A stretch of 7,641 nucleotides of DNA, taken from the NCBI GenBank assembly GCA_964625275.1, contig CAZVBH010000099.1:1-7641 (forward strand). Direction: 5' to 3'. The position numbers and the translations under genes were made by a program. Within the stretch, counting starts at the first letter, position 1, and every line of letters begins with the position of its first letter. Shown one piece after another: positions 1 through 6,196 of the stretch. A model generated the notes under the pieces. That model was not told where the DNA came from. It saw only the letters and a program-made list of their open reading frames with translations, and did no database searches. Source of the stretch: UBA3775 sp964625275 (GTDB taxonomy: Bacteria > Bacillota > Clostridia > Lachnospirales > Lachnospiraceae).

Positions 1-562
1 TGACAGAGCTGATGATATCGCTATCTGGTTACTTGATACATTCATGAAGAAGATTAAGAAACATCACACATATAGAGATGCTGAGCCTACAACATCAATC
101 CTTACAATTACTTCTAACGTAGTTTATGGAAAGGCTACAGGTGCTACTCCTAACGGACGTCCTGCAAAGGCTCCATTCTCACCAGGTGCTAACCCATCAT
201 ACGGTGCAGAGGAAAGTGGTCTTGTTGCTTCACTTAACTCAGTATCTAAGCTTCCTTACACATGGGCTCTTGATGGTATTTCTAATACTCAGACAATCAA
301 CCCAAGTGCACTTGGAAACACAGATGCAGATCGTGTTGAAAATCTTGTAAGCGTAATGGATGGATATTTCCATAACGGAGCTCATCACCTTAACGTTAAC
401 GTATTCGGAATTGAGAAGCTTCTCGATGCACAGGCTCATCCAGAGAAGGAAGAGTATGCTAACTTCACAATCCGTGTATCAGGTTATGCAGTTAAGTTTA
501 TCGACCTTACAAAGGAACAGCAGGATGATGTAATCAAGAGAACATTCCATGCTAAGCTTTAA
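1..562 (+). CDS. pflB: Formate C-acetyltransferase (pyruvate formate-lyase), 3' part
   Basis: This is the C-terminal 186 residues of pyruvate formate-lyase, the cytosolic glycyl-radical enzyme that converts pyruvate and CoA to acetyl-CoA and formate in anaerobes. The reading frame is open from base 2, so the gene starts outside the window and the active-site cysteine pair is not visible. The visible part has the family blocks NGRPAKAPFSPGANP, ASLNSVSKLPY, LDGISNTQ and HHLNVNV. It ends with the glycyl-radical motif RVSGYAVKF; the radical Gly codon is at 482-484. Exactly 25 residues follow that Gly, the same spacing as in the E. coli enzyme (Gly734 of 759), and LTKEQQDDVIKRTF matches its C-terminus. 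The gene uses a narrow, biased codon set, as highly expressed genes do. A terminator lies about 80 bp downstream, before the activase gene. Identification is secure; the paralogous glycerol dehydratase and other glycyl-radical enzymes lack this precise ending. Confidence 0.97.
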   Translation, partial: DRADDIAIWLLDTFMKKIKKHHTYRDAEPTTSILTITSNVVYGKATGATPNGRPAKAPFSPGANPSYGAEESGLVASLNSVSKLPYTWALDGISNTQTINPSALGNTDADRVENLVSVMDGYFHNGAHHLNVNVFGIEKLLDAQAHPEKEEYANFTIRVSGYAVKFIDLTKEQQDDVIKRTFHAKL

Positions 563-640
563 TAATAATGATGAAAGGTATTTATACTTTTCTAAATTAC
601 TAAAGTAAGCTGCACAATGCGGTGAACTAGTTTGAAATCC

Positions 641-676
641 AAGAACCCGACAGAGTTTGCTTTGCCGGGTTCTTTT
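641..676 (+). terminator. Intrinsic terminator between pflB and pflA
   Basis: A perfect 9-bp inverted repeat, AAGAACCCG (641-649) and CGGGTTCTT (666-674), is followed by T675 and T676; the U-tract is the TT that closes the stem plus these two. The loop is 16 nt, longer than ideal. It sits after pflB and only about 10 bases before the pflA ribosome site. I see no good promoter between it and pflA, so pflA is probably reached by partial read-through, which would give less activase than lyase. Confidence 0.7.
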
Positions 677-698
677 ACCTTTAGAAAGGATGTAAAAT

Positions 699-1484
699 AT
701 GTCTGAAATAAAAGGCTGTGTTCATTCAACAGAATCCTTTGGCTCAGCGGATGGACCGGGAATAAGATTTTTAATTTTTCTTCAGGGCTGTCAAATGAGA
801 TGCCGTTATTGTCATAATCCGGACACCTGGAAAATGGATGAAGGAACAATGATGACAGCAGACGAAATTCTCACAAAAGCTCTCAGATGCAAATCATATT
901 GGAAAAATAAGGGTGGAATCACTGTTAGTGGAGGAGAGGCACTTCTTCAGATAGATTTCCTCATTGACCTTTTTACAAAAGCAAAAAAGCAGGGAATAAA
1001 TACCTGTCTTGATACAAGTGGAAATCCTTTTACCAGAGAAGAACCATTTTTTTCTAAATTTGAAAAACTCATGGAAGTAACGGATTTACTTCTCCTTGAT
1101 ATAAAGCATATCGATGATGAAATGCATAAGAAGCTGACAGGCTGCACCAATAAGAATATACTAGACCTGGCAAGATATTTATCAGATATCAATAAGCCTG
1201 TATGGATAAGACATGTACTTGTACCAGGCTGGACAGATAATGATGAATATCTGAAAAAGACCAGAGAATTTATTGATACCTTAAATAATGTTGAAAAGGT
1301 AGAGGTACTCCCATATCACACACTTGGACTCTTTAAATGGAAAGAGCTTGGTCTTAAGAATACCTTAGAGGATGTTGATCCACCTGAGCTCGATAGAATC
1401 GAAAATGCAAAGGATATTCTTGGTCAGAGTCAGATAAAGCTAAAAAGTGTCTCAGCAGAGGATGGAGTAATTTGCGGTCAGTAA
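699..1484 (+). CDS. pflA: Pyruvate formate-lyase-activating enzyme (radical SAM)
   Basis: This 261-residue radical-SAM protein uses a [4Fe-4S] cluster and S-adenosylmethionine to abstract a hydrogen from the PflB glycine, making the active radical in the cytosol. Cluster ligands are Cys31, Cys35 and Cys38 in the CxxxCxxC motif (GCQMRCRYCHNPDTW). FGSADGPGIR at 14-23 is the conserved N-terminal signature of PFL activases. SGGEALLQ (77-84) holds the GGE motif that contacts the SAM amino group. The IRHVLVPGWTD and VEVLPYHTLG blocks later in the protein are also typical. It is slightly longer than E. coli PflA (246). There is no extra ferredoxin-like insert, which argues against a glycerol dehydratase or other GRE activase. 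The start is fixed by AGAAAGGA (683-690), 8 bases before the ATG. It lies 136 bp downstream of its substrate enzyme pflB, with a terminator between them. Confidence 0.96.
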   Translation: MSEIKGCVHSTESFGSADGPGIRFLIFLQGCQMRCRYCHNPDTWKMDEGTMMTADEILTKALRCKSYWKNKGGITVSGGEALLQIDFLIDLFTKAKKQGINTCLDTSGNPFTREEPFFSKFEKLMEVTDLLLLDIKHIDDEMHKKLTGCTNKNILDLARYLSDINKPVWIRHVLVPGWTDNDEYLKKTREFIDTLNNVEKVEVLPYHTLGLFKWKELGLKNTLEDVDPPELDRIENAKDILGQSQIKLKSVSAEDGVICGQ

Positions 1485-1488
1485 TCTG

Positions 1489-1520
1489 TCTAACTTTGAT
1501 TTTTTTATTGAAAAGTTAGA
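1489..1520. repeat. 9-bp inverted repeat overlapping the pgi -35 box
   Basis: TCTAACTTT (1489-1497) and AAAGTTAGA (1512-1520) are perfect inverted arms around a 14-base AT-rich spacer. The right arm overlaps the last two bases of the -35 hexamer of the pgi promoter (1508-1513). That position suits an operator. The lack of a T-run after the right arm argues against a pflA terminator. No known regulator's consensus is recognised. Confidence 0.45.
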
Positions 1521-1536
1521 AGGAATTGGCTATAAT
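1508..1536 (+). promoter_or_regulatory. Sigma-A-type promoter for pgi
   Basis: TTGAAA (1508-1513) and a consensus TATAAT (1531-1536) are separated by exactly 17 bases. This predicts a transcript start near 1543 and a 5' leader of about 48 nt, ending in a strong AAGGAGG ribosome site (1576-1582) 8 bases before the pgi ATG. The promoter lies wholly between pflA and pgi, so pgi can be transcribed independently of the pfl genes. Confidence 0.8.
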
Positions 1537-1590
1537 TCAAAAAGGTGTTGTTTTTTTGTAGAGACAGCAGATTTTAAGGAGGATTTTATT

Positions 1591-3174
1591 ATGGCAAATT
1601 GGAATAACCTTGATACATTAAGCTCCTACAAAGAGCTTAAGGCAACAGCCGGAAGTGTAGACCTTACAAAGGCCATGGCTGGAGAAAATGGTGCACAGAG
1701 AGTAAAGAGCTACAGCGTACCTATGGCAGCAGGTCTTTCATACAATTATGCAGCAAAGTCGGTAGATGATACTGTACTTGATAAGCTTGCAGCACTTGCA
1801 GATGAAGCAGAGCTCGTAGACAAGTATGCAGAGCTTTATAACGGAGCAGTAATCAATACAGGTGAAAAGCGTCTTGTACTTCATCAGCTTTGTCGTGGAC
1901 AGCTCGGTGACGCAGTAGTAGCTGATGGCGTAAACAAATTTGATTTTTATAAGGCTCAGCAGGCAAAGGTTGCTGAATTCGCTAATAAGGTTCATGCAGG
2001 TGAAATCACAAATGCTGCAGGTGAGAAATTCACTACAGTTGTTCAGATTGGAATCGGTGGTTCAGACTTAGGTCCTCGTGCAATTTATCTTGCACTTGAA
2101 AATTGGGCAAAGGCTAACAATACCTTCAAGATGGAAGCTAAGTTCATTTCAAATGTAGATCCTGATGATGCAGCAGCAGTATTAAATTCAATTGATGTTG
2201 CTCATTCACTTTTCGTACTTGTTTCAAAATCAGGTACAACTCTTGAGACTCTCACAAATGAATCATTTGTAAAGAATGCACTTGCAAATGCAGGTCTTGA
2301 TGCATCTAAGCACATGATCGCTGTTACAAGTGAAACCTCACCTCTTGCAAAGAGCAGTGATTATCTTGCAGCCTTTTTCATGGATGACTACATCGGAGGA
2401 CGTTTCTCATCTTCATCAGCAGTAGGTGGAGCAGTTCTTTCACTTGCCTTTGGTCCTGAAGTATTTGCACGCTTCCTTGATGGCGCAGCTAAAGAGGATA
2501 AGCTTGCAGCAAATAAGAATATTAAAGAAAATCCAGCACTTCTCGATGCTCTTATCGGAGTTTATGAAAGAAATGTACTCGGATATCCTGCAACAGCAGT
2601 ATTACCATATTCACAGGCCTTGAGCCGTTTCCCTGCACATCTTCAGCAGGTTGATATGGAATCAAATGGTAAATCAGTAAACCGTTTTGGTGAGCCTGTT
2701 AATTATGTAACAGGACCAATTATCTTTGGTGAGCCTGGAACAAATGGACAGCATTCCTTCTATCAGCTCCTTCATCAGGGAACAGATATCATTCCATTAC
2801 AGTTCATCGGCTTCAAGAAGAGTCAGATTGGCACTGATGTAGATATTCAGGGCAGCACAAGCCAGCAGAAGCTTTGTGCAAATGTAGCAGCTCAGATAAT
2901 CGCATTTGCAGTAGGCAAGGATGATACAAATAACAATAAAAAGTTTGCAGGCAATCGTCCATCAAGCATTATCGTAGGCGACCAGCTTACTCCTGAAGCA
3001 ATCGGAGCAATCCTTTCCCACTTTGAAAATAAAGTAATGTTCCAGGGCTTTACTTGGAATATTAACAGCTTTGATCAGGAAGGCGTACAGCTTGGAAAGG
3101 TGCTTGCAAAGAAAGTACTTGCACATGATACAGATGGTGCACTCAAGGTATATTCAGATCTTCTTGATATCTAA
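1591..3174 (+). CDS. pgi: Glucose-6-phosphate isomerase (long form)
   Basis: This 527-residue cytosolic enzyme interconverts glucose-6-phosphate and fructose-6-phosphate in glycolysis. It has two SIS domains: GIGGSDLGPRA (154-164) and FVLVSKSGTTLET (208-220) form the sugar-phosphate site. The YIGGRFSSSSAVGG block (267-280) and the C-terminal FDQEGVQLGK (494-503) correspond to the two classical PGI signatures. The catalytic base should be Glu381 in GEPGTNGQH, and Lys503 matches the conserved C-terminal lysine. The position 31 residues after the Glu, which is His in E. coli and rabbit PGI, falls on Gln412 in an ungapped alignment, within a divergent stretch FIGFKKSQIGTD. Length and layout match the long (about 550-residue) class rather than the roughly 450-residue form common in Bacillus and Clostridium. 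The start is well supported by AAGGAGG with an 8-base spacer. It has its own promoter and terminator, so it is probably monocistronic. Confidence 0.96.
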   Translation: MANWNNLDTLSSYKELKATAGSVDLTKAMAGENGAQRVKSYSVPMAAGLSYNYAAKSVDDTVLDKLAALADEAELVDKYAELYNGAVINTGEKRLVLHQLCRGQLGDAVVADGVNKFDFYKAQQAKVAEFANKVHAGEITNAAGEKFTTVVQIGIGGSDLGPRAIYLALENWAKANNTFKMEAKFISNVDPDDAAAVLNSIDVAHSLFVLVSKSGTTLETLTNESFVKNALANAGLDASKHMIAVTSETSPLAKSSDYLAAFFMDDYIGGRFSSSSAVGGAVLSLAFGPEVFARFLDGAAKEDKLAANKNIKENPALLDALIGVYERNVLGYPATAVLPYSQALSRFPAHLQQVDMESNGKSVNRFGEPVNYVTGPIIFGEPGTNGQHSFYQLLHQGTDIIPLQFIGFKKSQIGTDVDIQGSTSQQKLCANVAAQIIAFAVGKDDTNNNKKFAGNRPSSIIVGDQLTPEAIGAILSHFENKVMFQGFTWNINSFDQEGVQLGKVLAKKVLAHDTDGALKVYSDLLDI

Positions 3175-3208
3175 AACTAATTCTATATCTGAATTTATTT
3201 CATGATAT

Positions 3209-3237
3209 AAAAAAGCCGGCATTATGCCGGCTTTTTT
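3209..3237. terminator. Bidirectional intrinsic terminator, pgi / asnA
   Basis: A 13-bp perfect stem, six A plus GCCGGCA (3209-3221) against TGCCGGC plus six T (3225-3237), closes a 3-base loop. It has a T-run on either strand. It sits between the convergent ends of pgi (stop 3174) and asnA (stop 3260) and should terminate both transcripts. Confidence 0.93.
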
Positions 3238-3259
3238 TATGATAAATTTAGTTAAATCT

Positions 3260-4270
3260 TTAAAGAATATTAACACCATTCTTTGAAGCTTCTTCATAAA
3301 GCTCGTCGGTCCAAATAGAAGACTGAACCTCTCCAATGTGTGCTCTTTGAAGGAAGAACATACAGATTCGAGACTGACCGATTCCACCTCCGATGGTATA
3401 AGGAAGCTCTTTATTTAAAAGTGCTTTTTGGAAAGGAAGCTCGGCACGTTCAGGACAGCCTGCAATTTCTAATTGCTTCTTAAGAGAATCCTCGTCAACT
3501 CGAATACCCATTGATGACAATTCAAGAGCTCTTCCAAGAATAGGATAGTAAACCATAATATCACCATTGAGGCTCCAGTCATCATAGTCCGGTGCACGAC
3601 CATCATGAGGCTTGCCTGAACCAAGTGCTCCACCAATCTGCATTAAGAATACTGCGCCATATTCCTTGGCTGCAAGATCCTCACGCTCTTTAGGAGTTTT
3701 GTCAGGATAACGATTTTCAAGCTCCTGAGTGGTGATGAAGGTGATAGTATCCGGAAGGAAAGGATCCATGAAATGATACTTACCACACATATAGTATTCC
3801 GTCTGCTTAATAGCCATATAAATTCTAAAAACAGTTTCCTTAAGAGTTTCGATATTTCGGTCAGACTTATTGATGATTTTCTCCCAGTCCCACTGGTCAA
3901 CATAAATTGAATGAAGATTGTCTGTTTCCTCATCTCTTCTTATTGCTGACATATCAGTATAAAGACCTTCGCCGACCTTAAAGCCATACTTCTTTAAAGC
4001 CATTCTCTTCCATTTAGCAAGAGAGTGTACGATTTCAACTTCCTTGTCACCATGCTCCTTGATTCCAAATTTAACAGGTCTTTCAACACCATTAAGATTG
4101 TCATTAAGACCGCTTTCAGGAGTTACAAAAAGAGGAGCAGAGACTCTCGCAAGATTTAAGGCATCAGCAAGAGCTCTTTCAAAATAATCCTTAACCTCTT
4201 TGATTGCAATTTCAGTTTCCTTAATGCCCTGAGGAGATTTGTAACCCTCCGGGAAAAATTTATTAGCCAT
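3260..4270 (-). CDS. asnA: Aspartate--ammonia ligase (asparagine synthetase A)
   Basis: This cytosolic enzyme makes asparagine from aspartate, ammonia and ATP (releasing AMP and PPi), on a class II aminoacyl-tRNA-synthetase-like fold. From the chosen ATG it has 336 residues, close to E. coli AsnA (330). Family blocks in order are YTDMSAIRRDE (104-114), HSIYVDQWDWE (120-130), HDGRAPDYDDW (222-232), LELSSMGIRVD (249-259) and the ATP-site GGGIGQSR (294-301). The frame can be extended to a TTG at 4276, but that leaves only about 4 bases after the GAAAGGG ribosome site. The ATG at 4270 has a 10-base spacer and begins MANKFF, so I chose it. The gene follows asnS on the same strand after a 206-bp gap. 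No clear promoter is visible in the gap, so co-transcription with asnS is plausible. The shared terminator with pgi ends it. The ammonia-dependent type suits an organism living where ammonium is plentiful. Confidence 0.96.
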   Translation of the reverse strand: MANKFFPEGYKSPQGIKETEIAIKEVKDYFERALADALNLARVSAPLFVTPESGLNDNLNGVERPVKFGIKEHGDKEVEIVHSLAKWKRMALKKYGFKVGEGLYTDMSAIRRDEETDNLHSIYVDQWDWEKIINKSDRNIETLKETVFRIYMAIKQTEYYMCGKYHFMDPFLPDTITFITTQELENRYPDKTPKEREDLAAKEYGAVFLMQIGGALGSGKPHDGRAPDYDDWSLNGDIMVYYPILGRALELSSMGIRVDEDSLKKQLEIAGCPERAELPFQKALLNKELPYTIGGGIGQSRICMFFLQRAHIGEVQSSIWTDELYEEASKNGVNIL

Positions 4271-4309
4271 ATCCAACTATCCCTTTCTTATAAAGTTATC
4301 AAATATTCA

Positions 4310-4366
4310 GCTACTTGTATTTTAACCTTGAGCCACAAAGTGGTCTTAAGGTTATGAGCAAGTAGC
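4310..4366 (+). repeat. Long imperfect palindrome upstream of asnA
   Basis: GCTACTTG (4310-4317) pairs perfectly with CAAGTAGC (4359-4366). Nested inside, AACCTTGAG (4324-4332) pairs with CTTAAGGTT (4345-4353) with one G:T, then CCAC (4333-4336) with GTGG (4340-4343) around an AAA loop, with T4344 bulged. That gives 21 potential base pairs within 57 nt. The nested hairpin lies mainly in the first 69-bp repeat copy. Neither strand has a T-run after it, so it does not look like a standard terminator. It may be an RNA-processing or stability structure in the asnS-asnA transcript, or an extragenic palindromic element. Confidence 0.55.
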
Positions 4367-4463
4367 GAAGCGGACCCAGAATATCCGCTTTGATCCTTGA
4401 GCCACAAAGTGGTCTTAAGGTTATGAGCAAGTAGCAAAGTGGACCTAGAATATCCGCTTTGAT
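4326..4463. repeat. 69-bp tandem duplication between asnS and asnA
   Basis: Two head-to-tail copies, 4326-4394 and 4395-4463, abut exactly and differ at only three positions, all transitions (G/A once, C/T twice, at 4366-4377 versus 4435-4446). Each copy begins CCTTGAGCCAC and ends ATCCGCTTTGAT. Each unit contains two palindromes: the CCAC-AAA-GTGG hairpin, and AAGCGGA / TCCGCTT (4368-4374 with 4384-4390; in copy 2 AAGTGGA 4437-4443 with 4453-4459). On the plus strand every imperfect pair is G:U, while on the minus strand it is A:C. No transposase, ORF with a start site, or CRISPR-like spacer is associated. It is probably a member of a dispersed palindromic repeat family. Confidence 0.9.
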
Positions 4464-4476
4464 GACAAGTTACTAA

Positions 4477-5868
4477 TTAAAGGTCACAATTATTAACGGT
4501 TCTTGGGAAAGGAATGACGTCACGAATGTTGCCCATACCTGTAAGGTACATAACGCATCTTTCAAAACCAAGTCCGAAGCCGGCATGTCTTGCAGAACCA
4601 TACTTACGAAGGTCAAGATAAAAATCATAATCCTCCTTCTTAAGACCAAGCTCCTTCATTCTGCTTACAAGAGTATCATAGTTATCCTCACGCTGACTTC
4701 CTCCGATGATTTCACCAATTCCGGGAACAAGACAATCCATTGCGGCAACAGTCTTTCCATCAGGATTGAGCTTCATGTAGAAGGCCTTGATTTCCTTTGG
4801 ATAATCAGTAACGAAAACAGGACGCTTGAAAATTTCCTCAGTAAGGAATCTCTCATGCTCGGTCTGTAAATCGCAGCCCCATGATACCTTATATTCAAAC
4901 TTATCATTGTTCTTCTCAAGAATTTCAATTGCCTCAGTGTATGTAACGTGACCAAATTCAGAATTAACAACACCATTAAGTCTTTCGATGAGACCTTTAT
5001 CAACAAAGCTGTTGAAGAAATTCATTTCCTCAGGTGCATTTTCAAGAACATAGCTGATGATATATTTAATCATGCTTTCAGCAAGCATCATGTCGTCCTC
5101 GAGATCGGCAAATGCCATCTCAGGCTCAATCATCCAAAACTCAGCAGCATGACGGGTTGTATTGGAGTTTTCTGCTCTGAAGGTAGGACCAAAGGTATAA
5201 ATATTCTTAAAAGCCATTGCATAGGTCTCGCCATTGAGCTGACCACTTACCGTAAGATTGGTAGGCTTGTTGAAAAAATCTTTAGAAAAATCAACCCTTC
5301 CATCCTCAGTGAGAGGAAGGTTGTTAAGATCAAGAGTGGTTACCTGGAACATCTCACCTGCACCCTCACAATCACTTCCTGTAATGAGTGGAGTATGAAC
5401 ATAAACAAAGTCACGCTCCTGGAAAAACTTGTGAATTGCATAAGCAATGAGTGAACGAACTCTGAAAACAGCCTGAAATGTATTTGTACGAGGACGAAGA
5501 TGAGTTATTGTACGAAGATATTCCATAGAATGACGCTTCTTCTGAAGAGGATAATCAGGTGTAGAATCACCCTCCAAAGCTATTTCAGTCGCCTGGATTT
5601 CAAAAGGCTGCTTAGCCTGTGGAGTAGGAACCAGCATACCCTTAATAATAAGTGCAGCACCTACGTTGATTTTAGTGATTTGTGAAAAATTGGAAAGCCC
5701 CTCACCATAAACAATCTGTAAAGGCTCAAAAAAGGTTCCATCGTTTAAAACGATAAATCCAAAAGTCTTAGAATCGCGGTTGGAACGAACCCAGCCACCG
5801 ACAGTGATTTCAGTATTTAAATACTTATCTCTGTTTTTAAAAATTTCTCTTATTGATATTAAATTCAT
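4477..5868 (-). CDS. asnS: Asparaginyl-tRNA synthetase
   Basis: This 463-residue class IIb aminoacyl-tRNA synthetase charges tRNA-Asn with asparagine in the cytosol, and its length is typical (E. coli 466). The N-terminal OB-fold anticodon-binding domain is seen at about 20-100 (ITVGGWVRSNRDSKTFGFI). Motif 1 lies around 142-170 (HKFFQERDFVYVHTPLIT). Motif 2 is FRAENSNTTRHAAEFW (230-245), where Arg binds ATP, and motif 3 is GFGLGFER (430-437). The C-terminus ends GNIRDVIPFPRT plus a few residues, as in the AsnS family rather than AspS. It starts MNLISIREIF, with AAAGGAGT ending about 6 bases before the ATG. Its reading frame continues open for 62 codons beyond the TAA through the 69-bp repeats. 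It is upstream of asnA on the same strand, so synthesis and charging of asparagine are linked. Confidence 0.97.
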   Translation of the reverse strand: MNLISIREIFKNRDKYLNTEITVGGWVRSNRDSKTFGFIVLNDGTFFEPLQIVYGEGLSNFSQITKINVGAALIIKGMLVPTPQAKQPFEIQATEIALEGDSTPDYPLQKKRHSMEYLRTITHLRPRTNTFQAVFRVRSLIAYAIHKFFQERDFVYVHTPLITGSDCEGAGEMFQVTTLDLNNLPLTEDGRVDFSKDFFNKPTNLTVSGQLNGETYAMAFKNIYTFGPTFRAENSNTTRHAAEFWMIEPEMAFADLEDDMMLAESMIKYIISYVLENAPEEMNFFNSFVDKGLIERLNGVVNSEFGHVTYTEAIEILEKNNDKFEYKVSWGCDLQTEHERFLTEEIFKRPVFVTDYPKEIKAFYMKLNPDGKTVAAMDCLVPGIGEIIGGSQREDNYDTLVSRMKELGLKKEDYDFYLDLRKYGSARHAGFGLGFERCVMYLTGMGNIRDVIPFPRTVNNCDL

Positions 5869-5882
5869 TTAAGTACTCCTTT

Positions 5883-5910
5883 TGAACCCGAAAAATGGGT
5901 TACGGGTTCA
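5883..5910 (-). promoter_or_regulatory. Hairpin in the asnS leader next to the ribosome site
   Basis: On the asnS strand, TGAACCCG and CGGGTTCA form a perfect 8-bp stem (5903-5910 with 5883-5890) around a 12-base loop. The stem ends directly before AAAGGAGT, the asnS ribosome site. No T-run follows, so it is not a terminator. The loop contains a second ACCC that could compete for the same GGGT partner, giving two alternative folds. A role in translation control or mRNA stability is inferred, not shown. Confidence 0.5.
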
Positions 5911-5940
5911 CCTTAGTCAAAATATCCCATAGATGTTCTA

Positions 5941-5969
5941 ATGATACCACATTTATGTAAAATATTAAA
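5941..5969 (-). promoter_or_regulatory. Possible weak promoter for asnS
   Basis: On the minus strand, TATCAT (5946 to 5941) is a fair -10 box. The hexamer 17 bases upstream is TTTAAT (5969 to 5964), a poor -35 match. This would place the start near 5934 and give a leader of about 65 nt that includes the hairpin next to the ribosome site. It is the best candidate found, but weak. Confidence 0.3.
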
Positions 5970-6002
5970 GATTAAAATATTTTTAATTTTGACCAAACCT
6001 TA

Positions 6003-6030
6003 TTGACATTGATATCAAAAGTGATATGCT
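6003..6030 (+). promoter_or_regulatory. Strong sigma-A promoter with extended -10
   Basis: A consensus -35 TTGACA (6003-6008), a 16-base spacer and TATGCT (6025-6030) preceded by TG at 6022-6023 (TGATATGCT, an extended -10) point right towards the lipoprotein gene. Predicted transcript start is near A6037, almost 190 nt before the ATG. A 5-bp stem arm (AGTGC, 6038-6042) begins right at that start. Confidence 0.75.
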
Positions 6031-6036
6031 ACTGCT

Positions 6037-6196
6037 AAGTGCTTTTAACCTTCTTGGAGAAGTGGTCTAATCATATTTGGCTGCAAAAGGCTTCTTGAGA
6101 GCAGACAAGGTGTAGTGTTTATGGGTTTGTACCGGTAGAAGGATGCTTTCAGGAAAAATTGCTTATGTCAGTAGACTAAGAAAGTAGAAATGCACT
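6037..6196 (+). ncRNA. Candidate structured RNA or long structured leader
   Basis: From the predicted start, a nested set of helices can be drawn by hand. P1 is AGTGC (6038-6042) with GCACT (6192-6196), with UUU/AAA stacked inside. P2 is TGGTCTA (6063-6069) with TAGACTA (6172-6178), 7 bp with one G:U. P3 is CATA (6072-6075) with TATG (6164-6167). Local hairpins are CTTCT-TGG-AGAAG (6050-6062) and TTGgCTGC / GCAGaCAA (6077-6084 with 6101-6108). The closing stem starts at the predicted transcript start. No terminator follows 6196, so it may be a 5' leader of the lipoprotein mRNA rather than a free RNA. The rod-with-a-bubble shape loosely recalls 6S RNA, but I recognise no conserved motif. Short helices like these also arise by chance. 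Confidence 0.35.

Noticed and set aside
592..849. Minus-strand ORF across the pflB-pflA gap
   Set aside because: It overlaps the terminator and the conserved start of pflA, with no ribosome site or recognisable domain.
1489..1520. Inverted repeat as a pflA intrinsic terminator
   Set aside because: The T-run is in the loop rather than after the right arm, and the stem is AT-rich. Its overlap with the pgi -35 box fits an operator better.
4271..4276. TTG start for asnA two codons upstream
   Set aside because: It would leave only about 4 bases after the GAAAGGG ribosome site; the ATG at 4270 has a workable spacer and a family-like N-terminus.
4326..4463. CRISPR array or minisatellite-like CRISPR remnant
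   Set aside because: The two copies abut with no spacer, the unit is too long, and no cas gene is in the window.
4271..4476. T-box riboswitch upstream of asnA
   Set aside because: The T-box core (AGGGTGGNACCGCG-like) and an associated terminator were looked for on the minus strand here and upstream of asnS, and neither is present.
4948..5454. 168-codon plus-strand ORF antisense to asnS
   Set aside because: It lies wholly inside asnS, which has all class II synthetase motifs. The antisense product has no recognisable domain and no good ribosome site was seen. It is a shadow frame.
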